A stretch of 64,000 nucleotides of DNA from an uncultured Ectothiorhodospiraceae bacterium (GCA_945787715.1 CALZJE010000003.1:89799-153798); one strand, 5' to 3'. Positions 44,151 through 54,570 are shown, numbered from the stretch's first letter. Numbers and translations are program-made. The notes: generated by a model from the letters alone, not told the origin.

Positions 44151-44274
44151 AATATTGGCTACTATATATAGGTTAAAAACGGCTAAAAAATGAGGCGCAT
44201 TTTAACGGTATCGATGCGAATGAGCAAAGGATATCGGTAATTTAATGCGAGAATTTAAAGGAGAGAGTTTTTGA

Positions 44275-45897
44275 TTATTGTAACTCTGTGAATTGTAAGC
44301 TGTTTTTTATTTCACTAGATGTGTTGCTATTATTGCTGGCTAAGATCTGTAATGCCAGTTGCCTGTTTTCTTTGCTACCTATACCTTGTTTGAGCAGTTC
44401 ATCAAGTGTAGAGCCTGCAATTGTGTTATCTATTTTTGCTGCTTCAAGATATAAATTGAAGGCTTGTTCAATATTTTTGGTAACTAAATCACCCGTTTCA
44501 TACAGCTCTGCTAACGTGATAATTGAGGGTATGTGGCCTCCATTTGCTGCTAATTCAAGCCACTTTACCGATAGCCGCTTTTGCTGTCGCTCAGCTCTAT
44601 TGAGATAACTTTGAGCTATTCTATTTTGTGCAGTTACATCTCCATAGGTCGCATCAATCAGTTCTGCATAGCCAAATTCATAAAATTTCTTAACAGCAAT
44701 TTGGGCCGCGCTTACGTTCTGTTTTGCTGATAGCGCAAGATATTCAATAGCCGTCTCAAGGTCGACTTCACTCTTTTTGTGGGCTAGTAAGTAGTTTCCA
44801 AATTGATACTGCGCTAGTGCGTGGTGCTGTTTTGTCGCCTCTTTAATCCAGCGCATTGCAAGTTTTTCATCAGGTGAAACTTTATACCCGTGTAAGTAAC
44901 GCATTCCCAATTCATATTGATCTTCCACTGAGCCGTTAATAGCATTTTCAAGCATTCTTTCAAATCCCAAGGCTTGTTGTTCTAAGTGTTTTTCGTCAGC
45001 TAATGAGTTGAGCTTTTTTTCTGCTTTTTTATTATGATTATCTGCTGCCTTTACTAACCATTCTTTTGCTTTTTTGAGATCTGTCCCAAGATATGTTGAC
45101 CCTTCGAAATACATCATCGCCAGTGTATATTGCGCGCTAGCATGATCCTTATTTGCTGATTTTAAAAACCACTTGAATGCTTGTTTCTCGTTTTTGGCGA
45201 TTTTCTTTCCGCTGAGATATTCTTGCCCTAATTTATATTGGGCCTCTGCGTTACCTTGTGAAGCGAGCTTTTGTTGTTTGCGAATAAAGTTTTGATCTGT
45301 GGATTTAGCTTTTGCTTTTTTGTTGTATTTACGAACAACTTTTTTTGCCTCTGAATGACCGTTGCTTGCCGCTTTAGCAAACCATTTGTTAGCAAGAATT
45401 TTATCTTTTTTACTTCCCAGGCCATATTTATACATAAGTGCAAGCTCATATTGAGCATGTTTATGGTCGCCATTTGCAGCGCGCTTATACCAGTAGCGTG
45501 CAATGTCATACTTTTTATCACCTGTTAATCCAAAACGAAATATATTGGCGTAATGAAACTGTGAATCGGAATTGCCATGTTGAGCTTGTTTTTCTAACCA
45601 ATAAGCCGCTTTTTTGTAGTCTTTCTTTTTATAATAATAGAGGTTAGCCAAATGTCTTTGTGCTTCATCATGGCCTTTTTTTGCCGCTTGACGGTATAAG
45701 TTGATAGCTTTGTTGTATTTTTTTTGCGATTCTTGTTTACGTGCTTTTTTAAATAAAGTTTCTATACTTTCATTTTGTGAAGCGCTTATGTCTTTACTGG
45801 GCGATGTAATGCTATGCGCAACTGGGCTGCACACCGCGATAAAAAGGCCGATAAAGCAGTAAAAGGCAATTTGTTGTGTATTGGCTAACGGTTTCAT
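44275..45897 (-). CDS. Exported Sel1-repeat protein
   Basis: A 540-residue protein with a signal peptide (MKPLANTQQIAFYCFIGLFI, cleavage near AHS). The rest is a run of about eleven Sel1-like repeats of 34-36 residues, e.g. AINLYRQAAKKGHDEAQRHL, DIARYWYKRAANGDHKHAQY, ILANKWFAKAASNGHSEAKK, KQAFKWFLKSANKDHASAQY, with a lysine-rich middle (NKKAKAKSTDQNFIRKQQ). Sel1 proteins bind other proteins in envelope or signalling complexes; no partner is evident. It lies upstream of typA on the same strand, with an 80-base inverted repeat before its start. Confidence 0.92.
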   Translation of the reverse strand: MKPLANTQQIAFYCFIGLFIAVCSPVAHSITSPSKDISASQNESIETLFKKARKQESQKKYNKAINLYRQAAKKGHDEAQRHLANLYYYKKKDYKKAAYWLEKQAQHGNSDSQFHYANIFRFGLTGDKKYDIARYWYKRAANGDHKHAQYELALMYKYGLGSKKDKILANKWFAKAASNGHSEAKKVVRKYNKKAKAKSTDQNFIRKQQKLASQGNAEAQYKLGQEYLSGKKIAKNEKQAFKWFLKSANKDHASAQYTLAMMYFEGSTYLGTDLKKAKEWLVKAADNHNKKAEKKLNSLADEKHLEQQALGFERMLENAINGSVEDQYELGMRYLHGYKVSPDEKLAMRWIKEATKQHHALAQYQFGNYLLAHKKSEVDLETAIEYLALSAKQNVSAAQIAVKKFYEFGYAELIDATYGDVTAQNRIAQSYLNRAERQQKRLSVKWLELAANGGHIPSIITLAELYETGDLVTKNIEQAFNLYLEAAKIDNTIAGSTLDELLKQGIGSKENRQLALQILASNNSNTSSEIKNSLQFTELQ

Positions 45898-45921
45898 TGT
45901 TCTAATTTTTCGTTCCTTGCT

Positions 45922-46001
45922 AATCCGGAAATTTTATGAATTCACGAATTTATTCTCAAAGGGCAAATGAGAAAATGTAAAATTCATGAATTATCCGGAT
46001 T
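45922..46001. repeat. 80-base imperfect inverted repeat between topA and the Sel1 gene
   Basis: Left arm AATCCGGA at 45922-45929 pairs with TCCGGATT at 45994-46001, and the arms continue inward as ATGAATT... and ...AATTCAT, then TTCTCA (45953-45958) and TGAGAA (45968-45973), giving an imperfect ~35-base stem around the loop AAGGGCAAA. It lies 25-105 bases upstream of the Sel1 start and downstream of topA (both minus strand). It may act as a topA terminator or mRNA stabiliser. No T run follows closely. Confidence 0.55.
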
Positions 46002-46081
46002 CAGTTATCCATGATTGATCATAGATTTTTAAAGCAAGATTGAAGCCCCGCTTGGATGTATTTATCAATTATTCAGGTAAT

Positions 46082-48382
46082 TTAACCCGACGCTTCATTT
46101 TCTTCCAATTCATAAGGTTCTGCAAATTTACATGTCTTTTGTGGGCAGACTTTTTCTGTTCCCTTACGTTTTGTGGTTTTTAGGCTTAAAATTGGCCAGC
46201 CGCAATCCGGACATTTATCGTTCAACGGCTGATTCCAAATTGCATAGCTACAATCTGGGTATCTTGAACAGGAATAGAATATCTTCCCATAGCGAGACTT
46301 ACGCTTGAGGATGCTGCCTTTATGGCACTCCGGGCATTCAATGCCTGAGTCTTCTGCTTTCTCAAGCGGTTCGATGTGTTTGCAATTTGGGTAACCACTA
46401 CAACCGATAAATTTGCCGTACTTCCCTTGCTTAATGACTAATTCTGATTGGCATTCTGGGCAAACACGGCCTTCTATAATTTCAGGTTCCTGACTGGCAT
46501 CTCTATCGTCACCCAAATTACGTGTGTAATCACATTCAGGATAGGTCGTACAGCCAATAAAGCGACCCCGGCGGCCTAAGCGAATGGATAAAGGCTCGTT
46601 ACATTTTGGACATTTTTCATTTAATGCTTCTTGAGTAACATCCTTGCGGTCAACCGTTTCATCTTTATTTTTAATAAGTGATGCGAAAGGTTGCCAGAAT
46701 GCCTTCATGAGCGGAACCCACTCTTTTTCGCCACGAGAAACAGCGTCTAACTCATCTTCCAGTTTCGCGGTAAAGTCATAATCTACATATTGGTTGAAAT
46801 GTTCTGTGAGGAACTTGTTTACAACTCGACCGATATCAGTTGGATAGAACCGCTTTTTCTCAAGCTCAATATATTCGCGATTTTGCAACGTTGAAATAAT
46901 TGGTGCATACGTTGATGGGCGACCAATGCCATGTTCCTCAAGTGATTTCACCAAACTTGCTTCTGAATAGCGTGGTGGTGGTTCTGTGAAATGTTGTTCG
47001 GGACGAATCTTGAGCAGACTAACTTTGTCACCCGTTTTAAGAGGAGGTACAATTCGGCCTTCGTCATCATCTTTTTTCGCGTCGTCTTTTCCTTCGGAAT
47101 AGACCACCATAAAACCAGGAATAGAAACTGTTGAGACTGTTGCGCGGAAAACACCTTCAATGGCATCCAAATCCAGGCTCACTGTACCTACGGTTGCAGG
47201 AATCATTTGACAGGCAACGGTTCTTTTCCAGATTAGGTCATAGAGTTTGAATTGATCAGCGCTTAAATATTTTTTAATTGATTCTGGTGTAATTGCCACC
47301 GAAGTTGGACGTATAGCCTCATGTGCTTCTTGTGCGTTTTTGACTTTAGTTTTATATATTGCTGGTACCTCTGGCAACATACTTTTGCCATAGCATGATT
47401 CGATAAAGTCACGAATTTCGACAATTGATTCCTGAGCCAAGTTTACAGAATCAGTACGCATGTAGGTGATTAATCCTGTTTCACCATCGCCAGTGTCGAT
47501 ACCTTCATAAAGTTGTTGCGCGGTGCGCATGGTGCGCATGGTGGTAAATCCGGCTTTTCGTGATGCTTCCTGTTGAAGTGTTGAGGTGATAAATGGGGCT
47601 GCCGGATTTTTCTGGCGTTGCTTTTTCTCAATCTTACTTACCGTTAATTCACCGTTGGCTGCAGCATTAAAGGCGGATTCTATTTCATTGGCAGATTCTT
47701 GATTAATTACGGAAAACTGTAAGAGTTTTTCTGATTTGAAGTGTGTTAATTTTGCGCTGAAATCTTGTTTTTTAGCTGAAGCGTCAGCTTCGATTGTCCA
47801 ATATTCTTTGGTATCAAACTTTTCGATTTCCAATTCACGTTCGACAATCATGCGTAAAGCAGGGCTTTGTACGAGTCCTGCAGAAAGCCCACGCCGAATT
47901 TTTTTCCAAAGTAATGGAGATAAATTGAAACCTACCAGGTAATCCAAAGCGCGACGAGCTTGTTGGGCGTTAATTAGTTCTTTTGATAGAGTGCGCGGAT
48001 GTTCAATGGCATTTTTTACGGCTCGTTTGGTAATTTCATGAAAGACAACGCGCTTAACAGGTTTGTCTTTTAGTACTTTTTTCTGTTTTAGCAACTCGTA
48101 CAAATGCCATGAAATGGCCTCTCCTTCGCGATCCGGGTCAGTTGCGAGATAGAGAACGTCAGCATTTTTTGTGGCTTTTGTGATTTCATCGACATATTTT
48201 TTGTTTTTGTCGACAACCTGATATTTCATTGCGAAATCATTTGTAGTATCTACGGCAGCTTCTTTAGCGAGTAGATCACGCACGTGGCCGAATGAAGCAA
48301 GCACTTCATAGCCTTTTCCGAGGTATTTTTTTATTGTTTTTGCTTTAGCTGGCGACTCAACAATTACGAGAGCGTTTACCAT
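46082..48382 (-). CDS. topA: DNA topoisomerase I
   Basis: A 766-residue type IA topoisomerase. Toprim: ALVIVESPAKAKTIKKYLGK and YLATDPDREGEAISWHLYEL; active-site tyrosine in TGLITYMRTDSVNL; also GIGRPSTYAPIISTLQNREY. The C-terminus has four cysteine-rich zinc-ribbon units: CPKCNEPLSIRLGRRGRFIG, CPECQSELVIKQGKYGKFIG, CPECHKGSILKRKSRYGKIF and CPDCGWPILSLKTT. It relaxes negative supercoils. Smg and DprA follow upstream in the minus-strand order, a common gammaproteobacterial cluster. Confidence 0.98.
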   Translation of the reverse strand: MVNALVIVESPAKAKTIKKYLGKGYEVLASFGHVRDLLAKEAAVDTTNDFAMKYQVVDKNKKYVDEITKATKNADVLYLATDPDREGEAISWHLYELLKQKKVLKDKPVKRVVFHEITKRAVKNAIEHPRTLSKELINAQQARRALDYLVGFNLSPLLWKKIRRGLSAGLVQSPALRMIVERELEIEKFDTKEYWTIEADASAKKQDFSAKLTHFKSEKLLQFSVINQESANEIESAFNAAANGELTVSKIEKKQRQKNPAAPFITSTLQQEASRKAGFTTMRTMRTAQQLYEGIDTGDGETGLITYMRTDSVNLAQESIVEIRDFIESCYGKSMLPEVPAIYKTKVKNAQEAHEAIRPTSVAITPESIKKYLSADQFKLYDLIWKRTVACQMIPATVGTVSLDLDAIEGVFRATVSTVSIPGFMVVYSEGKDDAKKDDDEGRIVPPLKTGDKVSLLKIRPEQHFTEPPPRYSEASLVKSLEEHGIGRPSTYAPIISTLQNREYIELEKKRFYPTDIGRVVNKFLTEHFNQYVDYDFTAKLEDELDAVSRGEKEWVPLMKAFWQPFASLIKNKDETVDRKDVTQEALNEKCPKCNEPLSIRLGRRGRFIGCTTYPECDYTRNLGDDRDASQEPEIIEGRVCPECQSELVIKQGKYGKFIGCSGYPNCKHIEPLEKAEDSGIECPECHKGSILKRKSRYGKIFYSCSRYPDCSYAIWNQPLNDKCPDCGWPILSLKTTKRKGTEKVCPQKTCKFAEPYELEENEASG

Positions 48383-48478
48383 TATTTAAACCACTTATTT
48401 GTACAAACAGTGCTCTTTGTCAGAATTGAATTAAAACGTTGTGTAATGTAGTTTTTTATAAAATTAAGGCACAAGCTC

Positions 48479-48958
48479 CTAGTGAATGCTGCTTGAAGCA
48501 TCTTCAAAAATCACATCTTCTATCCATGTGTAAGCCGCTTCTTGTCCAGGTTGGTTAAATAACACCAGCAATATCACCCACTTTAGCTGTTCGAGATCAA
48601 TTTCTGCTGATTCAAGCGCCATTACTCGATCAATGATCATTTCACGAATGTTTTGATCGAATGCGCCAATATTGTCGAGGAATAGAATAAAACCCATGCA
48701 TTCTTGGTTGAGTTTTTGTTTTTCAAATTCAGCAAATATGCGCACTGACTTTTTGCTAGAATTTGATTTCAGGTCACTTGTTTGCTGAAGATTTGTTAAT
48801 CCTTCTAACCAAGCAAAAGCTTTCTCGATTTCAAGTGCTGCGAATCCAGCTTCTCGCAATTCAGTAGTTATGGAGTCTGGGTCTTGCTTAGTATCTATTT
48901 CGTCATCCATATAGTTTTCGAAAAGATACATAAGCACGTCGAGAACATTTTCTTTCAT
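48479..48958 (-). CDS. smg: Smg family protein (DUF494)
   Basis: A 159-residue protein starting MKENVLDVLMYLFENYMDDE, the conserved opening of Smg/DUF494, with EKAFAWLEGL, RIFAEFEKQKLNQECMGFIL and EIDLEQLKWVILLVLFNQPG, all expected. The family is of unclear function but is linked to DprA in gene order. Its start is 10 bases after the dprA stop. Confidence 0.95.
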   Translation of the reverse strand: MKENVLDVLMYLFENYMDDEIDTKQDPDSITTELREAGFAALEIEKAFAWLEGLTNLQQTSDLKSNSSKKSVRIFAEFEKQKLNQECMGFILFLDNIGAFDQNIREMIIDRVMALESAEIDLEQLKWVILLVLFNQPGQEAAYTWIEDVIFEDASSSIH

Positions 48959-48968
48959 ATATTAACCT

Positions 48969-50075
48969 TTATTGGGAGCGGGAATATATGCTGCCGGGTA
49001 AGCTTTCAACACAATCCTGCAATTCAAGTACCAACAGCATGGACGAAACCGCCTCGGGAGTCAATCCACTTAGTTGTACGATTTCATCGATGGTCGTTGG
49101 TTCAAATCCAATGCAATCTAATAAATTTTTGTATGCTGGATCTAGGTTCTCAAGGCGGTCATTTTTCAGATCAGCGCTATGAGAATTATGTACAACACAT
49201 TTAATATGATCCAATTCTTCCAGAATATGTTCTGCTTTTTCAACCAATTTTGCACCTTCTCTAATCAGTTGGTGGCATCCTTTAGCAAGTGGATTTTGTA
49301 TTGAGCTTGGGATGGCGAAAACATCGCGTCCTTGTTCAGCAGCATGCCTTGCTGTAATCAAAGAGCCGCTTTTTTGAGCAGCTTCAACAACTAAAGTACC
49401 CAGACTAAGACCACTGATAATACGATTTCTTCGCGGAAAATTTTCTCTTCTTGGTTCTGATCCGAGAGGGTATTCGCTAATTATGGCTCCACCATTTTCA
49501 ATGATTTCATGGGCTATGGTTTTATGCCGCGCGGGGTACACACGGTCTACACCTGTTGCAACCACGGCAATAGTGCTGGGATTTTGGGCGGCTAGTGCTC
49601 CCCGATGGCTTTCGAAATCGATTCCCAATGCCAAACCACTGGTGATGGTAACACCTTGTTCATTTAGATATTTAGCGAAGTGAAAAGCATTGTTTCTGCC
49701 AGATTGACTAGGATTACGGCTACCAACAATTGCAATTTGCTCTCTCTTGAGTAAAGAGTGATTACCATGGACATAAACTACAGCTGGAGCATCAGCAATT
49801 TCTTTTAACAGATCTGGGTAATCGGGTGAATTTAGCGTAATAATTTTATTATTCTGCAGGCTAGCCCAGTTTAGTTCTTTTTCAATGTTTTCCCAGTTTG
49901 GATTTTCCAACGCTTTTCTGGTCTTATCATTGAGTTTTATATTGCTAGTGATATCACCAAGATTTTCAAAAAACTCTGTTGGATCGGCAAAAAATTCCAG
50001 AATGGACTTTATTTTCATCGGACCAACGTACGGAGCGTGGTGTAAGGCAAGCCAATATTTAAGCTGGTTCATCAA
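48969..50075 (-). CDS. dprA: DNA-processing protein A
   Basis: A 368-residue protein. N-terminal SAM-like region (MMNQLKYWLALHHAPYVGPM), Rossmann core with IVGSRNPSQSGRNNAFHFAK, TSGLALGIDFESHRGALAAQ, VATGVDRVYPARHKTIAHEI, EYPLGSEPRRENFPRRNRII and SGSLITARHAAEQGRDVFAI, and a C-terminal winged helix (LDCIGFEPTTIDEIVQLSGL). DprA loads RecA on incoming single-stranded DNA during transformation. With pilU at 58 kb it hints at competence, though dprA is widespread. Confidence 0.96.
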   Translation of the reverse strand: MMNQLKYWLALHHAPYVGPMKIKSILEFFADPTEFFENLGDITSNIKLNDKTRKALENPNWENIEKELNWASLQNNKIITLNSPDYPDLLKEIADAPAVVYVHGNHSLLKREQIAIVGSRNPSQSGRNNAFHFAKYLNEQGVTITSGLALGIDFESHRGALAAQNPSTIAVVATGVDRVYPARHKTIAHEIIENGGAIISEYPLGSEPRRENFPRRNRIISGLSLGTLVVEAAQKSGSLITARHAAEQGRDVFAIPSSIQNPLAKGCHQLIREGAKLVEKAEHILEELDHIKCVVHNSHSADLKNDRLENLDPAYKNLLDCIGFEPTTIDEIVQLSGLTPEAVSSMLLVLELQDCVESLPGSIYSRSQ

Positions 50076-50212
50076 TGTTAACGACTACATTAGGAAGTGG
50101 AAAGTGGTTGTTTATTGTTCTTTTGCGGAGATATTACCCAATTCCGGAAAGGATTGCTAGTGGGATAATTCTCAGTTAGTGTTTTTTTAGGTTTAACCTA
50201 GCATATAAATAT

Positions 50213-51271
50213 TTAAGGATTTTTAACAATGTCGCGTAAACGAATATCACGGGTTGCTTTTACAACAAGTGCATAACTGACTTTATTGAATATTCTGAAC
50301 AATAGAATATAGCCAGCTTGAGATGGTGGGAGAGCGACTTTTCCGCCTTTGCCATCAGGGATGTCGTCATCAATTTCAGCACCTGTTTGCAAAACAGCCA
50401 TCACATGACCTTTTTCCATGCCGTGTTCCAAGCCTCGATTGATGACAACAATTTGATGTTGACCAATGCGAGACATCTCATCTAGTACAGAAATAATATT
50501 ACCTTCTACCATACTGCTGGGAGAGTGAGGCATAAAATTATACTCGAGCTTTTGTGATACCGCGGGCACCAAGCGATCACCGAGTAGTGATTCTCGTTTT
50601 GATTGTGCAATTGTTAAAGTTGAAGGGTCACCAAAATCATTGACGATTGCTTCACCTATATAAATGGCTTCATAACCAAGAATTTCCTCATCGCCATCAA
50701 TGATATCTATATAAGGCTTACCAGCTCTTATTAGTGAATAGTGTGTATTGCTGCTAGGAACGAGTCCTCTTACATAAAATGTGTCTCCAGCCCCCGTAAT
50801 TAAACGATTATCTTGAAAACTTAAAACATAGGGTGCATTTTCAAGCGCTTTTTCGCTCATAACATATGGGCGGCTAAGAAACTGCTGTATCGCATCAATA
50901 GGAATGGTAGGAACTGCCTTCCGCAATGCTTTTCTATAAATTCTTGGGCTGAGTTTGACAGTGCGCAAGTTATCTTGGGTTGAATTTGCGCGTTTTAAAA
51001 CAATACGTGGCTTACTATCTTTAAATTTGAGCGTAATTTGGTCACCTGGGTAAATCAAGTATGGATTTTTTAATTGAGGATTTACCTGCCATATCTCTGG
51101 CCAGCGCCATGGATCACGTAAAAATCGAGAGGCGATATCCCATAGAGTATCCCCATTTTTTATCATGTAGCTTGAAGGGTGTGATTTGTTTAGAACAATA
51201 TCGTCTGCAGCGATGGCCCATGATGATGCAAGTATTACCAATAAGAATATACAGGCTCGTTTTATAGACAT
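50213..51271 (-). CDS. Exported LysM-domain protein
   Basis: A 352-residue protein with signal peptide MSIKRACIFLLVILASSWAI. The LysM domain (about 32-83) reads SYMIKNGDTLWDIASRFLRD then PWRWPEIWQVNPQLKNPYLI and YPGDQITLKF, with the W-P-E-I-W variant common in these proteins. The remaining ~250 residues carry the conserved region that usually accompanies dprA-linked LysM proteins (ARGLVPS-like YVRGLVPSSNTHYSLIRAGK, GYEAIYIGEAIV, VAILQTG-like VMAVLQTGAEIDDD). It binds peptidoglycan in the periplasm. It is divergent from def, a common arrangement. Confidence 0.94.
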   Translation of the reverse strand: MSIKRACIFLLVILASSWAIAADDIVLNKSHPSSYMIKNGDTLWDIASRFLRDPWRWPEIWQVNPQLKNPYLIYPGDQITLKFKDSKPRIVLKRANSTQDNLRTVKLSPRIYRKALRKAVPTIPIDAIQQFLSRPYVMSEKALENAPYVLSFQDNRLITGAGDTFYVRGLVPSSNTHYSLIRAGKPYIDIIDGDEEILGYEAIYIGEAIVNDFGDPSTLTIAQSKRESLLGDRLVPAVSQKLEYNFMPHSPSSMVEGNIISVLDEMSRIGQHQIVVINRGLEHGMEKGHVMAVLQTGAEIDDDIPDGKGGKVALPPSQAGYILLFRIFNKVSYALVVKATRDIRLRDIVKNP

Positions 51272-51643
51272 ATTTTTTTACGCCTTTTCCATGTTGATCA
51301 AGCTCTAATTATTAACGCAGAGCGAATGAAAATATTGAAAGTTAGAATGTTGTAGTATCCATTGGCTCACTTATGACTTTCTTAATAGATTGATTTGCTT
51401 GCTATTTAGCGGGTAAGTAGTTAGTTTTGTTGAGATAGTCCGAACGGGCGTTATGTTTGACGTTCATTTATTTTTATTTTAACTTTTGGTTAAAAAATCT
51501 ACGAGACAGAAAGGTCAATTAAATCCCGTAGCAAGTGCAGTACTTTCTTTATAAATTTTAAGAAACTATCTTTAATAAATAGAATAGCAGAGTAGCTTTA
51601 TTGTGATAAACTCGCGGGCTTTTTCGACACTATCTGACCTGTT
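51272..51643. other. Divergent intergenic region between the LysM gene and def
   Basis: A 372-base gap without a gene. A short inverted repeat TTTTAAC (51477-51483), loop TTTTG, GTTAAAA (51489-51495) is the only structure seen. It must hold promoters in both directions, but I could not assign boxes with confidence. Confidence 0.45.
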
Positions 51644-51658
51644 TTGACGAGCAAATCA

Positions 51659-52162
51659 ATGCCATTACTAAATATTCTACGATTTCCAGATCCACGGCTA
51701 CGACAGCATGCAGCGCCTGTTGAAGTATTTGATGAAGAGTTAGTCGCTCTTAAGAATAATATGCTTGAAACAATGTATGAAGCACCAGGAATCGGCTTGG
51801 CTGCTGTTCAAGTGAACGTACTATTGAGCATGCTGGTTATCGATATTTCAGAAGATAAAAGCGAGGCAATATGTATTATAAATCCAGAGCTCCTGGAGCA
51901 TGATGGTCTCGTAAAAACGGACGAAGGTTGTTTGTCGGTTCCAGCCATTTACGAACCGGTTAAGCGGTTTGAGCGGATTAAAATAAGAGCTCAAGATGAA
52001 AAAGGTGAGTTTTTTGAGTTGGAAGCAGATGGTCTACTATCGGTTTGTATTCAGCATGAGATGGATCACTTGGAAGGAAAGTTGTTTGTGGATTACCTGA
52101 CTGAAATGAAACGTCGCCGAATACAAAAGAAAATGGAAAAACTCCTACGCGAAACCATGTAA
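51659..52162 (+). CDS. def: Peptide deformylase
   Basis: A 167-residue enzyme starting at the ATG at 51659 ([20 protein letters not shown]); a TTG 15 bases earlier gives a longer frame without benefit. The three deformylase motifs are present: [16 protein letters not shown] (metal Cys) and [12 protein letters not shown] (HExxH with metal histidines). It removes the formyl group from nascent proteins. It heads the def-fmt-rsmB-trkA-trkH run, with 12 bases before fmt. Confidence 0.97.
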   Translation: MPLLNILRFPDPRLRQHAAPVEVFDEELVALKNNMLETMYEAPGIGLAAVQVNVLLSMLVIDISEDKSEAICIINPELLEHDGLVKTDEGCLSVPAIYEPVKRFERIKIRAQDEKGEFFELEADGLLSVCIQHEMDHLEGKLFVDYLTEMKRRRIQKKMEKLLRETM

Positions 52163-52174
52163 TAGGAAGCTCCG

Positions 52175-53104
52175 ATGAAAATCATATATGCAGGAACTCC
52201 CGAATTTGCCGCTGTCGCACTAAGAGATTTAATCCACTCTAAACATGAAGTTATAGCGGTTTATACGCAACCCGACCGTCCTTCAGGCAGAGGCCGAAAA
52301 TTAACGCCAAGTGCTGTAAAACAATTAGCGTTAAAAAATAACATCCCCGTCTATCAACCTATTTCGTTGAAGGGTGAAGCCGAGCAAAGCATGTTATCTG
52401 AATTGAATGCCGATATTATGGTAGTGGCAGCCTATGGGTTATTACTTCCAAAAGCAGTGCTTGATGCACCAAAGTTGGGATGTATTAATATTCATGGCTC
52501 ACTTTTACCGCGCTGGCGTGGTGCGGCCCCCATTCATCGTGCAATTCTTGCGGGTGATGAGGAATCGGGTATTACCATAATGCAGATGGATGTTGGATTG
52601 GATACAGGGGATATGCTTTTAAAGAAGCATTGCGAAATTTTCAGTACCGATACGTCTGCAACTCTACATGATCGGTTAGCGGAGATGGGTGGAATTGCGT
52701 TACTTGAAGCGTTAGGGCTTATTGAAAAAGGTGAAGCAAAGCCTGAAAAGCAGGATGACTCGATGGCAAATTATGCAAATAAATTGATAAAAACGGAAGC
52801 AGTCATCGATTGGAATCTGTCTGCTTGCCAAATTGATCGTCAAATTCGTGCTTTTAATCCATGGCCTGTTGCTCAGACTCAATTGAACGGTAAAACTTTA
52901 CGTGTTTGGATGTCTGAATGTTTACCTGATCAAAGTAGTGAAATTCCCGGTGAAATAATTTCAGCATCAAAACAAGGCATTGATGTAGCAACAGGTGACG
53001 GTGTGGTGCGTCTCTTAACCGTTCAATTGCCTGGTGGAAAGCCGATCGATGCGGCAAGTTTTGTTAATGCCCACGATGTGTTAAATGAAACACTTGGAAA
53101 TTAA
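52175..53104 (+). CDS. fmt: Methionyl-tRNA formyltransferase
   Basis: A 309-residue enzyme: [20 protein letters not shown] at the start, [20 protein letters not shown], the folate-binding [20 protein letters not shown] with catalytic His, and [17 protein letters not shown]. The C-terminal OB fold includes [20 protein letters not shown]. It formylates initiator Met-tRNA. It follows def by 12 bases and precedes rsmB by 24 bases. Confidence 0.97.
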   Translation: MKIIYAGTPEFAAVALRDLIHSKHEVIAVYTQPDRPSGRGRKLTPSAVKQLALKNNIPVYQPISLKGEAEQSMLSELNADIMVVAAYGLLLPKAVLDAPKLGCINIHGSLLPRWRGAAPIHRAILAGDEESGITIMQMDVGLDTGDMLLKKHCEIFSTDTSATLHDRLAEMGGIALLEALGLIEKGEAKPEKQDDSMANYANKLIKTEAVIDWNLSACQIDRQIRAFNPWPVAQTQLNGKTLRVWMSECLPDQSSEIPGEIISASKQGIDVATGDGVVRLLTVQLPGGKPIDAASFVNAHDVLNETLGN

Positions 53105-53128
53105 TATGTACAATCTCTGTTTACCCTC

Positions 53129-54472
53129 ATGAATCCTCGCCTACTTGCCATGCGAGTTCTTCTCCAGGTCCTTGTTGATGGCAAATCTTTAAACGCCTGC
53201 TCAACGCTAATTAATTCAAGTATTGATGATGCTAAAGACAGAGCGTTCGCTCGTGAATTGAGTTTTGGTGTATTGCGCTGGCATCCTCGATTAATGTTTA
53301 TCCTCTCTGAGCTGATCACAAAGCCTCTGAAAGCAAAGGATCAAGATATTGTTTGTTTGTTGTTAATAGGATTTTATCAAATCTTATTTTTACGGGTACC
53401 TGATCATGCTGCAGTGAGTGAAACGGTTAAGTTAACTCAAAAGTTAAAAAAAGGTTGGGCAAAAAATCTTGTCAATGGCGTACTACGCGAACTTCTTAGA
53501 GAGCGAGAAAATATTCAAATAAAGATCGAGAGTGATTTGGTGGCTAAATATGCTCATCCACTTTGGTTCATACATAAAATACAAAAAGACTGGCCTGAGC
53601 AGTGGGAAATACTATTAGAAAAAAATAACGAGCAAGCACCGATGACCCTAAGGGTGAATCAACAAAAATCTCCGACTAAAGAGTACCAAGCGCAATTGCT
53701 TGATCGAGGATTTTATTCATCTCCTTCGAATTTTTCGTTAGCTGCTTTAGTTTTAGAAAAACCTTGTGACGTTTCTCTGTTGCCCGATTTTGATGTGGGT
53801 GCCGTTTCAGTACAAGATTTAGCCGCGCAACAGGCCGCATATTTACTTGAGTTGCCAAAGCAAGGGCGTGTACTGGATGCGTGCGCTGCTCCCGGTGGAA
53901 AAACAGCGCATATTTTAGAAGTGGAGCCATCTAGTCGTGTTGTTGCTCTGGATATTAGTGAAGACCGTACTAAACTAATTCGACAAACTTTGGATCGTTT
54001 GGGGCTTGAAGCACAGTTGGTCTGTGCTAATGCCGGAGATACTGATAGCTGGTGGGATGGGGAGATGTTTGATCGAATTTTGCTCGACGCACCTTGTTCG
54101 GCGACAGGTGTTATTCGTCGTAATCCAGATATAAAAACTCATCGTACCCTTGAAGATGTTCAGCAAGTGGTTCACAATCAAGCAAAATTATTAGAAACAC
54201 TTTGGCCGTTGCTGAAACCCGGCGGTATTCTCTTATATGCAACATGCTCTGTTTTAAAAGATGAAAATGAATTGCAAATATTGAGTTTTTTATCGACATG
54301 TGCCGATGCAGTTGAGCTTAAAATTGAAAGTGGTTGGGGAAATGACAGGCCAGCAGGCAAGCAAATACTACCTGGTGATAATGGCATGGATGGTTTTTAT
54401 TACGCACGGATCCAGAAAGTGAATAAAGATTTAATCCTAGAATCCGCAATTGACCGCAAGGGCTATATTTGA
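53129..54472 (+). CDS. rsmB: 16S rRNA m5C967 methyltransferase
   Basis: A 447-residue Sun/RsmB protein. The N-terminal NusB-like domain is MNPRLLAMRVLLQVLVDGKS to about residue 140 (VNGVLRELLRERENI). The methyltransferase domain has DACAAPGGKTAHILEVEPSS (SAM loop), LDISEDRTKLIRQTLDRLGL, ILLDAPCSATGVIRRNPDIK with the first catalytic Cys region, and GGILLYATCSVLKDENELQ with the second. Terminal QILPGDNGMDGFYYARIQK is typical. It is third in the def cluster. Confidence 0.97.
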   Translation: MNPRLLAMRVLLQVLVDGKSLNACSTLINSSIDDAKDRAFARELSFGVLRWHPRLMFILSELITKPLKAKDQDIVCLLLIGFYQILFLRVPDHAAVSETVKLTQKLKKGWAKNLVNGVLRELLRERENIQIKIESDLVAKYAHPLWFIHKIQKDWPEQWEILLEKNNEQAPMTLRVNQQKSPTKEYQAQLLDRGFYSSPSNFSLAALVLEKPCDVSLLPDFDVGAVSVQDLAAQQAAYLLELPKQGRVLDACAAPGGKTAHILEVEPSSRVVALDISEDRTKLIRQTLDRLGLEAQLVCANAGDTDSWWDGEMFDRILLDAPCSATGVIRRNPDIKTHRTLEDVQQVVHNQAKLLETLWPLLKPGGILLYATCSVLKDENELQILSFLSTCADAVELKIESGWGNDRPAGKQILPGDNGMDGFYYARIQKVNKDLILESAIDRKGYI

Positions 54473-54570
54473 GTGCATGAAAATTATAAGAATCAATAAT
54501 CATTCGCTATTCATCAAATTGTTGAATTGCTACAGGCTGTATTGCACGCTCTTTTGTGTTGTCTTGCTAT

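Noticed and set aside
44275..45897. Sel1 repeats as DNA tandem repeats or a phase-variable locus
   Set aside because: Repeats are visible only at protein level; the DNA copies are too diverged for slippage.
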